Shown here: piece after piece, positions 45,428-56,272 of the stretch | Layout: each line of letters opens with the position of its first letter | How positions within the stretch are numbered: position 1 is the first letter of the stretch | Assembly (NCBI GenBank): GCA_013397115.1 | Contig: VWZW01004379.1 | Coordinates: forward strand, 412,588-476,587 | DNA: 64,000 nt | Direction of reading: 5' to 3' | Origin: Edolisoma coerulescens | Taxonomy: Eukaryota > Chordata > Aves > Passeriformes > Campephagidae | Notes under the pieces: model-generated | Told to the model about the DNA's origin: nothing | Database searches by the model: none | Seen by the model: only the letters and a program-made list of their open reading frames with translations | Program-made: the position numbers and the translations under genes

Positions 45428-47470
45428 TCAGAGGGAGCTGAGGAAGCTCAGCATCCTGCTGATGGTGACGCTGCGGACGCGGAACGCCTGCAGGACACCG
45501 CAGAGCCGCAGCCGCTCGGGGAACGGGGCCGAGCCCAGTCCCGATCCCGATCCCGGTCCCGATCCCGATCCCGATCCCGATCCCGGTCCCGATCCCGGTC
45601 CCGGTCCTGCCAGCGCCTCCGGAGCCTTCCCAGCGCTGCTGCCCAGGGCCTGCACAGGGTTACAAAATGTCTAAACCAAAAAATTCCTTGGATTTTTACC
45701 CCCTCAGGGACAAATGGCAAGATTGGGAAGTAAGGATGTGTTGAGGGAAAAATTTGGGATATTTAATGTATCATGAATACACTGAGGGAAAAATTTGGAA
45801 TATTTAATTTATCGTGAACAGAGTGAGGGGAAAATTTGGGATTTTTAATGTATCATGGATAGACTGAGGGGAAAATTGGAAGTATTTAATGATAACATTA
45901 AATTAATTTACTGAGGATGAAATTTGAAATATTTAATTTATCATGAATAGACTGAGGGAAAAATTTGGAGTATTTAATTTATTGTGAATAGAGTGAGGGA
46001 AAAATTTGGAATATTTATTTTATCATGGATAGACTGAGGGGAAAATTGGAAGTATTTAACGATAACATTAATTTACTGAGGATGAAATTTGAAATATTTA
46101 ATTTATCATGAATAAACTGAGGGAAAAATTTGGAGTCTTTAATTGATCCTGAATAGAGTGAGGGTAAAAATTGGGATATTTAATGTATCGTGAATAGAGT
46201 GAGGAAAAAATTTGGGATTTTTAATGTATCATGGATAGACTGAGGGGAAAATTGGAAGTATTTAATGATAACATTAAATTAATTTACTGAGGATGAAATT
46301 TGAAATATTTAATTTATCATTAATAAACTGAGGGAAAAATTTGGACTATTTAATTTATCATGAATAGACTGAGGGGAAAATTGGAAGTATTTAATGTTAT
46401 CATTCCCAGGGTAAATTTTCAAATATTTTATGGTTGCGTTAATAGTCTGAGGGCAAAATTTGAAATATTTGATGTTACCATGAATAAACTGAGGGTAAAA
46501 TTTGAAATATTCCATGTCGTCATGAATAGACTGAGGGGAAAATTGGAACTATTTAATGATAACATTAATTTACTGAGGATGAAATTTGAAATATTTAATG
46601 ATATCATTAATAGGAAAAGTTTTGAAATATTCAATGTTAGCCTTAATAGACTGAGGGTAAAATTTGAAATATTTGATGTTATCATGAATAAACTGCGGGT
46701 AAATTTTGCAATATTTGATTTATCATTAATAGCCTGAGGGTAAAATTTGAAGTATTTAATATTATCATTATTAAGGTAAATTTAAAAATATTTCATGATG
46801 GCATTAATAAGGTAAAATTTGAAATATTTAATGATTGCATGAATAGACTGAGGGTAAAATCTGAAGTATTTATCAACCTTTAGTCCAGCCTGTGTCACAT
46901 GCAGTGCGCCAGCTCTGTTATATTTCAATATTTGGAGGAGAAATGGAGCTTTTTATTCCCTAAATTCCTGAATTTTGGGGTAAATCCAGGCGGGAATCCT
47001 CACCTCCATCATCCCATCGAGAGTCAGCAGCAGCTGGGGGTCGCTGAGGTTCCTCAGCTGTGCCCTGTAGGCTCTGAGATCCTCAGAGATGCCCTGCAGG
47101 CATTTTCCCTGGGAAAGAGGGAATTGTTAGGAAATGTGGGAATCTGCTGCTCATTTAAACACAGAACGAGCAAAAAAGGGGTTTTCTGAGAAAATTGCAT
47201 TTACCTTATCAAAAGTTGATCTTTCCAGGGCTGGGCAGTTTCCAGGCTGCACATTAAACAAGAAATGAGATTTGTGATTTAATGGAAGCGTGGATGATGT
47301 GTTCCATGAAACTATGAGGTAAACTTAAATTTTATCTACATTTCTCTCTATTTCTATTTTACCCCTGGATCCTCGGCTGTGCAGGCTTTGATTGTGTTGA
47401 TGTGGCTCTCAGTGATGTCCTCCAGATCCACCTCTTCAAGGGTGCACTCGAATCCCAGGGTGCCGAGTTC
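45428..47470 (-). CDS. IL12A: IL12A, interleukin-12 p35 subunit (last four coding exons; 5' exons in gap)
   Basis: p35 is a secreted four-helix-bundle cytokine chain that pairs with IL12B p40 to form IL-12 (Th1/NK activation) and with EBI3 to form IL-35. Exons on the minus strand, 5' to 3', are 47470-47363, 47246-47205, 47108-47004 and 45649-45428. All four are in phase 0 with good splice sites. They encode GFECTLEEVDLEDIT / HINTIKACTAEDPG, then GNCPALERSTFDK, then GKCLQGISEDLRAYRAQLRN / LLTLDGMME, then ALGSS...RLRLCGVLQAFRVRSVTIS / RMLSFLSSL. This tracks mammalian p35 in order, exon breaks and cysteines; the last helix (LCxLLxAFRxRxVTIxRxxSxL) is the clearest match. Human order SCHIP1-IL12A-C3orf80-IFT80 is preserved. 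The signal peptide and helix A are not seen and probably lie in the 48,115-48,843 gap. The last exon is ~22 residues longer than the human one because of a coding repeat. Confidence 0.88.
45540..45605 (-). repeat. IL12A: Coding hexanucleotide repeat (11 units) in the IL12A last exon
   Basis: Eleven uninterrupted + strand units of CCCGAT or CCCGGT occupy 45540-45605, with a diverged unit on each side. Read on the minus strand they encode about a dozen Gly-Ser/Gly-Pro dipeptides. They replace the region that in human p35 is the loop before the last helix. The frame stays open in the assembly. Confidence 0.9.
45735..46870. repeat. AT-rich satellite, ~41-46-bp unit, ~25 copies, in the IL12A intron
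   Basis: The word ctgaggg followed by aaaaatttgga and atatttaat(t/g)tatcatgaat repeats every 41-46 bases. Variants ctgaggatgaaatttgaaat and gataacattaattta form a higher-order pattern. The array fills most of the 1.35-kb intron between the last two IL12A coding exons. Confidence 0.9.
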
Positions 47471-48114
47471 CTGTGGGGAAAGGGAATAAAAAAGGATCAC
47501 TGACAGCTTCACGATGCAATTTATATATTTTTATCAAGATATCTGTAAATACACCCAATAATTTGATGTATCCCAGCTGTCTGTGCCCGGGTGAATCCCG
47601 GGAATGAGGCTCTGTGAGGACTATGGTTAAATACGAAATACAGGAAATAGATCGGGAACAATCCCGGGTTTTGCACAGATTTGTTTTATGTTTTGTTGGG
47701 AATTGTTCTGCCTCCGTGGCTGTAAATTATTCTGTCAGACGTGGAATTTATGGAGAACTTTATGGCAGGAGAGTTTCAAGTGAAGAGGATCTCTTGGAAA
47801 GAGAAAAACCGCAAATACAGCGTGGGGAACGGCACCTGTTTGGTGCTGGGGTTTGGGGGCTCTCTCAGATGAAGGGTGTAAAAATAGCAGGGAATTTTAG
47901 CAAAAATTTTAGCAAAAAAATAGGAAAAGAAAGAGACCTGAGCAAATCCCTGTCCTAAAGGGCTCATCAGGGCAGGATGAGAGCAGAGACGGGGATGGAG
48001 ACTTGAAGGGAGGCTCCAGGGAGCGTCCACACTCCTGGTGGCATCAGCACCTTCTGGGGACCATCCCTGCCCTCCTGGGACCTCCGCTGCCCATCCCTGC
48101 CCTCCTGGGGGCCA

Positions 48115-48843
48115 NNNNNNNNNNNNNNNNNNNNNNNNNNNNNNNNNNNNNNNNNNNNNNNNNNNNNNNNNNNNNNNNNNNNNNNNNNNNNNNNNNNNNN
48201 NNNNNNNNNNNNNNNNNNNNNNNNNNNNNNNNNNNNNNNNNNNNNNNNNNNNNNNNNNNNNNNNNNNNNNNNNNNNNNNNNNNNNNNNNNNNNNNNNNNN
48301 NNNNNNNNNNNNNNNNNNNNNNNNNNNNNNNNNNNNNNNNNNNNNNNNNNNNNNNNNNNNNNNNNNNNNNNNNNNNNNNNNNNNNNNNNNNNNNNNNNNN
48401 NNNNNNNNNNNNNNNNNNNNNNNNNNNNNNNNNNNNNNNNNNNNNNNNNNNNNNNNNNNNNNNNNNNNNNNNNNNNNNNNNNNNNNNNNNNNNNNNNNNN
48501 NNNNNNNNNNNNNNNNNNNNNNNNNNNNNNNNNNNNNNNNNNNNNNNNNNNNNNNNNNNNNNNNNNNNNNNNNNNNNNNNNNNNNNNNNNNNNNNNNNNN
48601 NNNNNNNNNNNNNNNNNNNNNNNNNNNNNNNNNNNNNNNNNNNNNNNNNNNNNNNNNNNNNNNNNNNNNNNNNNNNNNNNNNNNNNNNNNNNNNNNNNNN
48701 NNNNNNNNNNNNNNNNNNNNNNNNNNNNNNNNNNNNNNNNNNNNNNNNNNNNNNNNNNNNNNNNNNNNNNNNNNNNNNNNNNNNNNNNNNNNNNNNNNNN
48801 NNNNNNNNNNNNNNNNNNNNNNNNNNNNNNNNNNNNNNNNNNN
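48115..48843. other. Assembly gap (729 N) at the IL12A 5' end
   Basis: Run of N upstream (minus-strand sense) of the first visible IL12A exon. It probably hides the signal-peptide and helix-A exons. Confidence 0.99.
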
Positions 48844-49129
48844 CGCTGCCCGCCCGCTCCCGGTGCCGTTCCCGGTGTTCCCGGAGCCGCTCCCGGTGCC
48901 GTTCCCGGAGCCGCTCCCGGTGCCGTTCCCGGAGCCGCTCCCCGCGTTCCCGGTGCTGTTCCCGCTGCTGCCGCTCCGCCCCATCCCGCTGCCGTCGGAC
49001 CTGGCCGGGGCCAGCTCTTATAGGGGCGCCGGAGGAGCGGGAGTTCCCCCGGGCGCTTCTCCCCCGCCCCCCGGGCGGCCGCGCTCATCCCGAGAGCGGC
49101 GGGGCCGGGGATCCCGCCCCGGGGCCGCG
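48844..49129 (-). promoter_or_regulatory. IL12A: CpG-rich putative IL12A promoter/5' UTR with TATA-like box
   Basis: A very GC-rich block lies directly upstream of the gap. On the minus strand CTATAAG occurs at 49023-49017, predicting transcription from about 48,990. A 24-bp unit (cccggagccgctcccggtgc plus cgtt) is repeated about three times at 48,867-48,955. The minus-strand ATG at 48984 opens a Gly/Ser/Thr/Asn repeat frame that is not signal-peptide-like, so I do not call it coding. Promoter role is inferred from position. Confidence 0.45.
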
Positions 49130-49136
49130 NAGAACA

Positions 49137-49388
49137 CGCACCAGGACAAGAGGAAACGGCCTCAGGTCGCACCAGAGGAGGTTTAGGTTGGATATTAGGG
49201 AAAATTCCTTCGTGGAAAGGGTTGGAATAGGCTGCCCAGGGCAGTGGTGCAGGGATTTAACAGCCCTGGGGATGTGGCACTTGGGGACAGGGCTCTGTGC
49301 TGGCCTTGGCAGTGCTGGGGGTGGTTGGACTCAGTGACCTTTGAGATCTTTTCCAGCCTAAACCATTCCACGATTCTCTGATTCTATA
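49137..49388 (+). mobile_element. CR1 LINE 3' portion
   Basis: caggacaagaggaaacggcc, ggaggtttaggttggatatt and ggatgtggcacttggggaca; ends aaaccattccacgattctct. It begins right after a single unresolved base (49,130) at the edge of the CpG block. Confidence 0.9.
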
Positions 49389-50035
49389 ATATCAAAATCT
49401 CACTAATGAATATTAGTGAAACCTGCCTGGATATTTGATTTTGCTGCAACATTTGGAATAATTACCAAATATTTCAGTATCGGCTCCTGTTGCTCATGGC
49501 CATTCTCAGCTGGACCAAAATTCTGCAGAAAACTTTCCTGTGCATTGGGGCTGCCGTGAAGTCACTGGGATTTTTGCTGTCAAACTGGAAGGGAGCAGGA
49601 TGAATCAAGAGTTTTATATTGCATTTTCAGATTCTTTTTATTTTCACTGTTTCCTATAAGAAGCCTGTGGCGTGTCCTGAGACTTCTTTTTGCCCCGATC
49701 CCAGCAGTGCATCATTTTCCAATTTCTCTGCGTGTTTCTCACTTCTGCCCTGGTCATTTCACTGCGGGCTGTGGTTTCCAGCTCGTGTAGGAGCCGCGTC
49801 TTCCGGGAGCCAAAAGCGAAAGAGAATTTTGGGATGTGCTGAGGGGTGTTCCTGAAAGGCACCACTTTTGGCTTTCCAGGTTTCTGTGCCTGGCTCTCCG
49901 TCCCTGCTCCCAGCAGGACAGGAGGTTTCCCAGTGGGATCAGCACTGGGGTGGGATTTGGGTTTAATTTGGTGATAAATTGGGATATCTCCTAATGATAT
50001 CCTGTATATCACTCTTATAATCCTTGCTGCAGCTG

Positions 50036-50162
50036 CTCCATCCCTGGAAGTGCTCAAGGCCACGCTGGATGGGTTTGGAGGCCCCTGGGACAGTGGGAGG
50101 TGTCCCTGCCTGTGGGATGGGATTTAAGGTCCTTCCAACCCAAACCATTCCAGGATTCTGTG
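50036..50162 (+). mobile_element. CR1 LINE 3' end
   Basis: tggaagtgctcaaggccacg and gggaggtgtccctgcctgtg; ends cccaaaccattccaggattc. Confidence 0.85.
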
Positions 50163-50472
50163 GTTTTAATTCTGGTGAGTGAATTTTTTTTCCTGATGGA
50201 AGAAGAAATCCATCTTTTCCTCCTCCTTCTCAAAGCATTCCCTATTTGACCAGGCTTAGCCTGAATGAAAAATGTTGATAATTAATATTTATATGAATCA
50301 TATCAGAACAAAAGAATGTATTTTATATATTATAATATATTTAAATAAGATAATTACTCCTTGAGCAGCTTGGAGCAAGTGCATTCCCAGAGGAATGGGA
50401 AGCAACGCTCAAATGGAATGGGAATAATTACAGATCTGTGGGCTGGGCTGTGATGTTCCTTTGGGTTTATTC

Positions 50473-50650
50473 CACAGAATCACAAAATCATGGAATTGTT
50501 TGGGTTGAAAGGGATGTTAAACCCCATCCATCTCCACCTCCCACAATCCCAGGCTGCTCCAAGCCCCAATGTCCAACCTGGCCTTGGGCACTGCCAGGGA
50601 TCCAGGAGCAGCCACAGCTGCTCTGGGCACCCTGTGCCAGGGCCCCCCAG
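50473..50650 (-). mobile_element. CR1 LINE 3' end
   Basis: cacagaatcacaaaatcatg, caggctgctccaagccccaa and caccctgtgccagggccccc are the complete antisense terminus. Confidence 0.9.
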
Positions 50651-50756
50651 TACAATAAATACAATAAATACGATTAATAGAATTAATAGAATTAATACAA
50701 TAAACACAATAAATATAATAAATATAATAAATACAATAAATATAATATATAACTGT
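50651..50756. repeat. (AATAAATAC)n-like microsatellite following CR1
   Basis: About ten 9-10-base units of tacaataaa, attaatagaa and ataataaat adjoin the CR1 copy directly. Confidence 0.8.
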
Positions 50757-51661
50757 TAAGCTATTCAAAGTGTTAGCAGCTGTATTATTTTCCACAAGAA
50801 AATGTAATTCCACTGCCTGTATTTCAACCAGAAATTGCTCTGGTTGGAATTGTCCTCCAGAGAAAAACAAGGACCGTTCTGGCTCTCTGGAAAATTGGAT
50901 TTGATCTAATGCACTCAAAAAGAGGGGAATCCCTGCTCCTGGCCGTGCCCTCCCCCAGATCAATACCCAAAAGTCCTGCCTGAGACAGAAAGGGAGAGCA
51001 CCAATAAGAAAGAAACCTGGCGAGAAAAGCCCCAAAGCCCAACCCCTGCGCTCAGTTTGGTTTTGAGGCCCGGGGAGTCGGTGATGAGAAACGGGATCTG
51101 CTCCAGCCACGCTCTTCTGAAAAAGCGGGAGGTTCCTGGAAATCTCCTGCCTTTTTCTATCAGTCTGGGCTCCTCTCCCCTCTGAGAAATACAAATTGAA
51201 TTTTGGGCTTCATTTTGGCCAAGGGAGGTGAGGACCATCCTGGTTTCCAGGTCATGGACAGCACCCTGTGCTTTGAGGGAAATGAGCTTCAGGGATATTT
51301 CCTGCCAGCTGTGGGGTTTTGTTTCTCCTGTAATTTAAAATTCGATGGATTTTCCTCATTAACAGGTTCCAAACCCTTTGGGAAGGTCATGGAGTCACTT
51401 GGGACACCCTCAGTGGGAAGGGGCTGGGTCTTTGTAGGGCAGCCCTATTCCCTGGCACTGTAATTAGCAATAATTTGATATATCTAATTAAGCCATAATT
51501 ACAGAGAAATAGAAATGAAAGCTGCAGGATGATTTTATCCCACCCAGCTGTGGACCGGGATCATTGCTCCATAAAAAAAAAAGGGAAAATATTGTTTGGG
51601 ATGGGATTCCTGGATACAAGAAATAAATCTGATTTGATCCTATTTGCCGCTCGCAGAACTT

Positions 51662-51727
51662 GTGGAACATTGAATCATTTTTTGGAACATTGAATCATTT
51701 TTTGGAACATTGAATCATTTTTTTGCT
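51662..51727. repeat. Short tandem repeat, 22-bp unit x3
   Basis: Three near-perfect copies of ggaacattgaatcatttttt. Confidence 0.9.
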
Positions 51728-52384
51728 CCTGGATCATTTTCTGGGAAGATCCAGGGTCAGGTTTGTTACCCAAAGAGCCTCTCTGGCAGAAGTTGCTTCT
51801 GATTTGGGTTGGGAACTGATGGCTCCATAAAACAGGAAAGCAAAGGTTCAGGAGAAGCTTTCCTGGTGGTTTTTTGGCTGTTGGTGCTTATTGATTGTGG
51901 AATTCCCTGAAATTCCTTACCCCAAACCTCTGCTTGAGCTGGTATTTCATCGGGGAGGGCGGGGGGGGATTAATTGGTGTTTCTGAAGCTTTTTTTGGGG
52001 TGCTGGAACCTCTCAAATCCTGGCTCAATCCCCTGCATCTCCTGGCTCTTCTCTCTTCCAGCTGCCACCAGAATTCCTGAGATTTTCCTCATGATCCATG
52101 CTGGATTCCAGGGAGCAGCCTGGCAGCTCTGTGACCCCCCAGACTCGGGATCCCCACGTTCAGAGGTTGTTATTTGCAGGCTCCAAAGCTCCAATCCTCC
52201 TGCCAGGGTAAGGGGTTCGTTCTGGAAAAGGGATGAAGCTGCTGGGGACCCCTGGATCGGGGTTGGGATTCCCTAAAAAGCCCACAGGGTACATTTGGGG
52301 CAGGGAATTTCTCCCACTGAGTTGGGAGGAGCAGATGTCAGGGAGAAATTCTTCCCTGGGAGGGAGGGGAGGCCCTGGCCCAGA

Positions 52385-52535
52385 GGAATTGTGGATTCCC
52401 CATCCCTGGAAGTGTCCAGGGCTGGGCTGGATGAGGCTTGGAGCAGCCTGGAATAGTGGAAGGTGGAACTGGATGAGCTTTGAGGCCTCTTCCAACCCAA
52501 ACAACCCAGAGCATTCCGTGGTTTTATGATCCTAT
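52385..52535 (+). mobile_element. CR1 LINE 3' end
   Basis: tccctggaagtgtccagggc and ggcttggagcagcctggaat, ending cattccgtggttttatgatc. Confidence 0.85.
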
Positions 52536-52594
52536 GGAATAAACCCAAAGGAACATCGCAGCCCAGCCCTCAGAATAATTAATTCCATTAATTC

Positions 52595-52665
52595 CATTCC
52601 CTGCCCGTGGAACTGGGATTTTAAGGTCCCTTCCCAACCCAAACAATCCCAGGATTTTAAGGCTC
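52595..52665 (+). mobile_element. CR1 LINE 3'-terminal fragment
   Basis: ttccctgcccgtggaactgg, then aaggtcccttcccaacccaa, then acaatcccaggatttt. Confidence 0.7.
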
Positions 52666-53304
52666 CGTAAGGGTCCCTCAGCCCTGTGGGGTTTGTTTTA
52701 AAATTCCACAGAATTCATAGGAATGAAACCTCCAGGAAGGGGCTGGGGGGGGCTGCAGGGAGGGGTGGGCGCCTGGCTGAGGCTCCTCCATCCCCTGTGC
52801 CTCCGTCAGGGCACGGAGAGGTGCATCCCCCGTGGATTTTGGGAATCCCGTGAGCTCACCCTCCCTGTGCCTGTGCCCGTCCCTGCCCCGAAAGCGCCCT
52901 GGGAGTGAGGAGGTGGTGCCAGCCGTGCCCGTGGTTTCGTGGCACTTTCGGGGAGCTCTTTCTCTCTCACTTTCAGTTTTCACCCTCGACAGCATTTCTC
53001 AGCTCCGGGTGCTTTTTCTGCTCTTTATCCCTCCCTGGGACCTCCTTCCGGGGGTGCTGGGCTGGGCAGGCAGGAGGAGAGCAGGGATGGGGAAAAGCAG
53101 GAATTTTGTCCTTGCTGGGTTTGTGTTTGCCCTTTCAGCTCACACTGGCTTTGCACGTGGAGAAAAGAAAGGAATTTGACATTGGGTGAGCAGGAGCTGA
53201 TCAGTGGGAAGTTTTTGGCATTTCTTTGATGTAACTTAATTTCCCAAATCCCATTAATGATGGAATTCTCTGTTCTATCCTGAGGAAGCAGTGCCAGGCC
53301 TGCA

Positions 53305-53395
53305 GCTGGGAAACACAGCAGGGGTAGCACTGGATGGGATTTAAGCTCCCTTCCCTTCCAAACCATCCTGTGATTCCATGATCCCTGCACTTGTG
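53305..53395 (+). mobile_element. CR1 LINE 3'-terminal fragment
   Basis: ggatgggatttaagctccct, then ttccaaaccatcctgtgatt, ends ccatgatccctgc. Confidence 0.7.
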
Positions 53396-55688
53396 GATTT
53401 TTCCTGCTCCAGCCCATCCAACCCTCATCTCTCCTTGATTTTTAAGTCCTCTGAACATTTTCCCTAAATGAACACATTTTTTCCCCATAAAAAAATTCCA
53501 GGCAAGGGGCACTGGGGATGAGGATTTCTTGGATCCAGGGGTGCCAAATCCCAGTCCCCAGCCTGGAGCAGTGGCACTGCCATCCCAGAAGCTGCTTCTC
53601 ACTGTCCCTGTGAGCTCATCCCAGGCACCTTCTCCCTTTGAAACTCCAGTGGGGAATTCAGCTCCAGGGTCCCAGATCCTGGGAAGCACCAGTGGAACCC
53701 TGGAGGTGCCCCATTCATGGGAGAAAAGCATAAAAAATATAAGAAAAAAATTAAAAATTAAAGCTAGGTTGAAAAAAAAAACCCAAATTGTCCACAAGGA
53801 TGGGGCTCCCAAAAATCTCATACATTCCCTGTGGATATCCACAGCTGCATGGAGGGCAGGAGGTGGGAATTGTGGGGAGTTTGTGGGATCTCCATTCCCA
53901 CAGCAGGAAGCAGGGCTGGCAGGTGTCTTTGCTGCCTCAGCCAGGTATTTTTGGTGATTTTTGGAGGTGCTTTTCCTGCAGCAAAAAGGAAAACAATTCC
54001 CAGTTGGAGGATCCAGCATCTGTGGGAGACAGTTTATGGGTTTTTTTGGGAATCAAAATCCCACCCAGGAGGATGCAGGAGGCTCCAAGTGGGACCAAGA
54101 CCCAGGAATGAACCACAGCAGACCCTTCTCTTTTGGAAATATCCTTTAATCCATCAATTCCAGCATTGCCACCCTCCACAGCCCCCCTCGGAACGCGGGA
54201 CACGGAGCCAAGGAGACCCAGACCAGGATTTTTTCCTGGGAAAACCCAATCCCCCAGGACAGGAGGGGGAACACCAGCGGAGGGTGAGTGGAATGAGAGA
54301 TTCTCTCCAGCAAGGCAAAGGCACTTAGCAAGGGAATGGAATTCCAGCCTTCCCAGCTGCCTCATCCCGCTGCTCCGGAGCTGGGTGATGCCACAGGGAG
54401 CTGTGGGCTTCCCCAGGAGCATCCAGGGGCTTTCTTGATGTTTTTTCTCATTTTTTTTTCCTTAAAGCTGAGAGCCAACTTTGTGTATTTGGGGCTTTTC
54501 ATGCTTTAAATACAGCAGGAGGCTCCTCCTCCCTGAGACCCAGAGCTGCTTTCGAGGGAGGCAGTGGATCCATGGGGAGGTTTTGGGGCCAGACACCGCA
54601 AATTTGGGGTTTTAAGAGGGAAAATTTAAAGCCAGCAGCTCTCCCCAAGTGCAGGCAGCCACCCAAGGGCTGCAGGGAAACCAACACCCCAATATTTCTG
54701 TGTATTTTTTGCATAGATTTAAAAATTAGGAAGAAAAGGGTTGATACTGATGTGGGCTGCAGGTGGGGGTTCCTAATCCATCCCTGATCCTGCTCAGGGG
54801 CCACTGCCCAGCAGGAACACGGGATCCCATCCCCAAGGCAGCTGTGGGACAGGGAATAGCACTGGGAAACCCCTGGGAAAGGCAGAACAACCCTAAATTA
54901 AACCAAACCCCATCCCAGCCCCCAAACCCCTCCAGGGCTGCTTCCAACCCTGCTCTTTCTGGGAAAAAAGGGGGGGGGAAAGTCATTTAATGGAAAAAAA
55001 AGCGCCCTTTAATAAAAGACATTCCTGGCAGGGGATGAAATTTGAACGCAGCTGAGGCTTTCTGCAAACCTCCTGAACAAGTGACCAGGCAGAGCCTGGC
55101 TGGGATGGGTTTGCCCCCAGGAAAGGAGAATTAAAAGGTAAAAAGCTGCTGGGAGCACCAGGCTGGGGCTCAGGAAGGGCTGGCTGGGTCCTGCCAGCTT
55201 TGAATCCAACAAAGGAGGGGTGGAGACAGATTTATTGTGTCCCAGTGTCCCCTCTCCCACGGACATCACTCAGCCCCGAGCCTCTCCCAAAGGCAGAGGG
55301 AGGAATTCCACGTTTAATCCATTTCATTCGCTGCCTATTTTTTAACTATTTTTTAATTATTCTTTTTCTTTCTAAAATCTCATTTAAATGTTCAGCCCAG
55401 ACAATAAAATATAAAACCCCACCTGGGCTGTGCATCTGCTGCTTCCAACCATCACAGATTTGGGGCTGAGTGCCACAGAAGAATCTTTCAAGTCCACGTG
55501 ATACAGAATTAGGAACTTCCAAATAAGTAACCCTACAAAAACCCTCTCTTCTCTCAGTTTCATGTAGTCAGCAAGGCCAAAAAAAAAAAAAAGGCTCTTT
55601 CTTGTGATGATAAATCAGGAATTGCACATTCAGTTGGAGGATCCACCAGCAACAAACAGACGTGGCGTAGGAAACAAGGGTGGTCATT

Positions 55689-56272
55689 TTTATTTTACAG
55701 CTTTGTACAGAAAACTTCCAACTCTCTGCACCCCAGCGAGTGTTAATAGCACACCTAAAAATGAATGTCAGGTAGCCAACGTTCCCAAAATCTTTGGGAA
55801 CTGAGTAAAATGTACAGATTACTGAAAGCTACGACGTCACTACAAGGCAGGCATGGGTTTTTTTTGTTGACTTTTTGTATAGCACCGTCAAGAACAGGTT
55901 CTTTATTTGAGAACTACAGTGAAGGATAAAAAAGTAGTCAATGGTAAAATATCATCCAACCCCCCACCCAAAAAAAAAAATCTCTAAACAACCAAAAATA
56001 AAGTTAAACTACCCTCTCTTCTCGCCCATGATTTATAATGTTATAAGTACTGTACAACTCTCTTTGTTTCTGTAATAATAATATTATTAATATTATTATT
56101 TTTATTATTATTAAAATGCCTGATATTTAGTGGCACGAGTAAAAAAATTAAAATAAATTAAGAAGCAGAGGCCAATCACCGGACAGAAAGCTTCGGACAT
56201 GGTCAATGAGCAACACTGGAATTGTGGAATTCCCTGGACACGGACAGAGGCAGGATGAGGGCGCTCCGGGAT
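55689..56272 (-). other. SCHIP1: SCHIP1 3' UTR
   Basis: This is a distinctly AT-rich, low-repeat block below the stop codon. Minus-strand AATAAA signals lie at 55907-55902 and 55694-55689. It contains an (ATT)n run at 56,075-56,115 and an A-run near 55,970. Composition differs from the GC-rich DNA on both sides, as expected for a conserved brain-type 3' UTR. Confidence 0.6.

Larger units (their letters stand above)
49389..55688. other. Intergenic stretch between IL12A and SCHIP1; no gene seen
   Basis: Only short ORFs without homology signals on either strand. CR1 fragments and simple repeats are listed separately. Part of 55,230-55,688 may be a longer SCHIP1 3' UTR, since another minus-strand AATAAA is at 55236-55231. 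Confidence 0.5.

Noticed and set aside
48844..48984. Minus-strand ATG with a Gly/Ser/Thr/Asn repeat frame downstream of a TATA-like box
   Set aside because: Not hydrophobic like a cytokine signal peptide, and the ATG would be only about 6 bases from the predicted transcription start. All three frames are repeat-like, so it is kept as promoter/5' UTR only.
47776..49337. Long ORFs on both strands across 48,115-48,843
   Set aside because: Mostly N; the visible ends are CR1 sequence or GC-rich repeat frames. None resembles the IL12A signal peptide.
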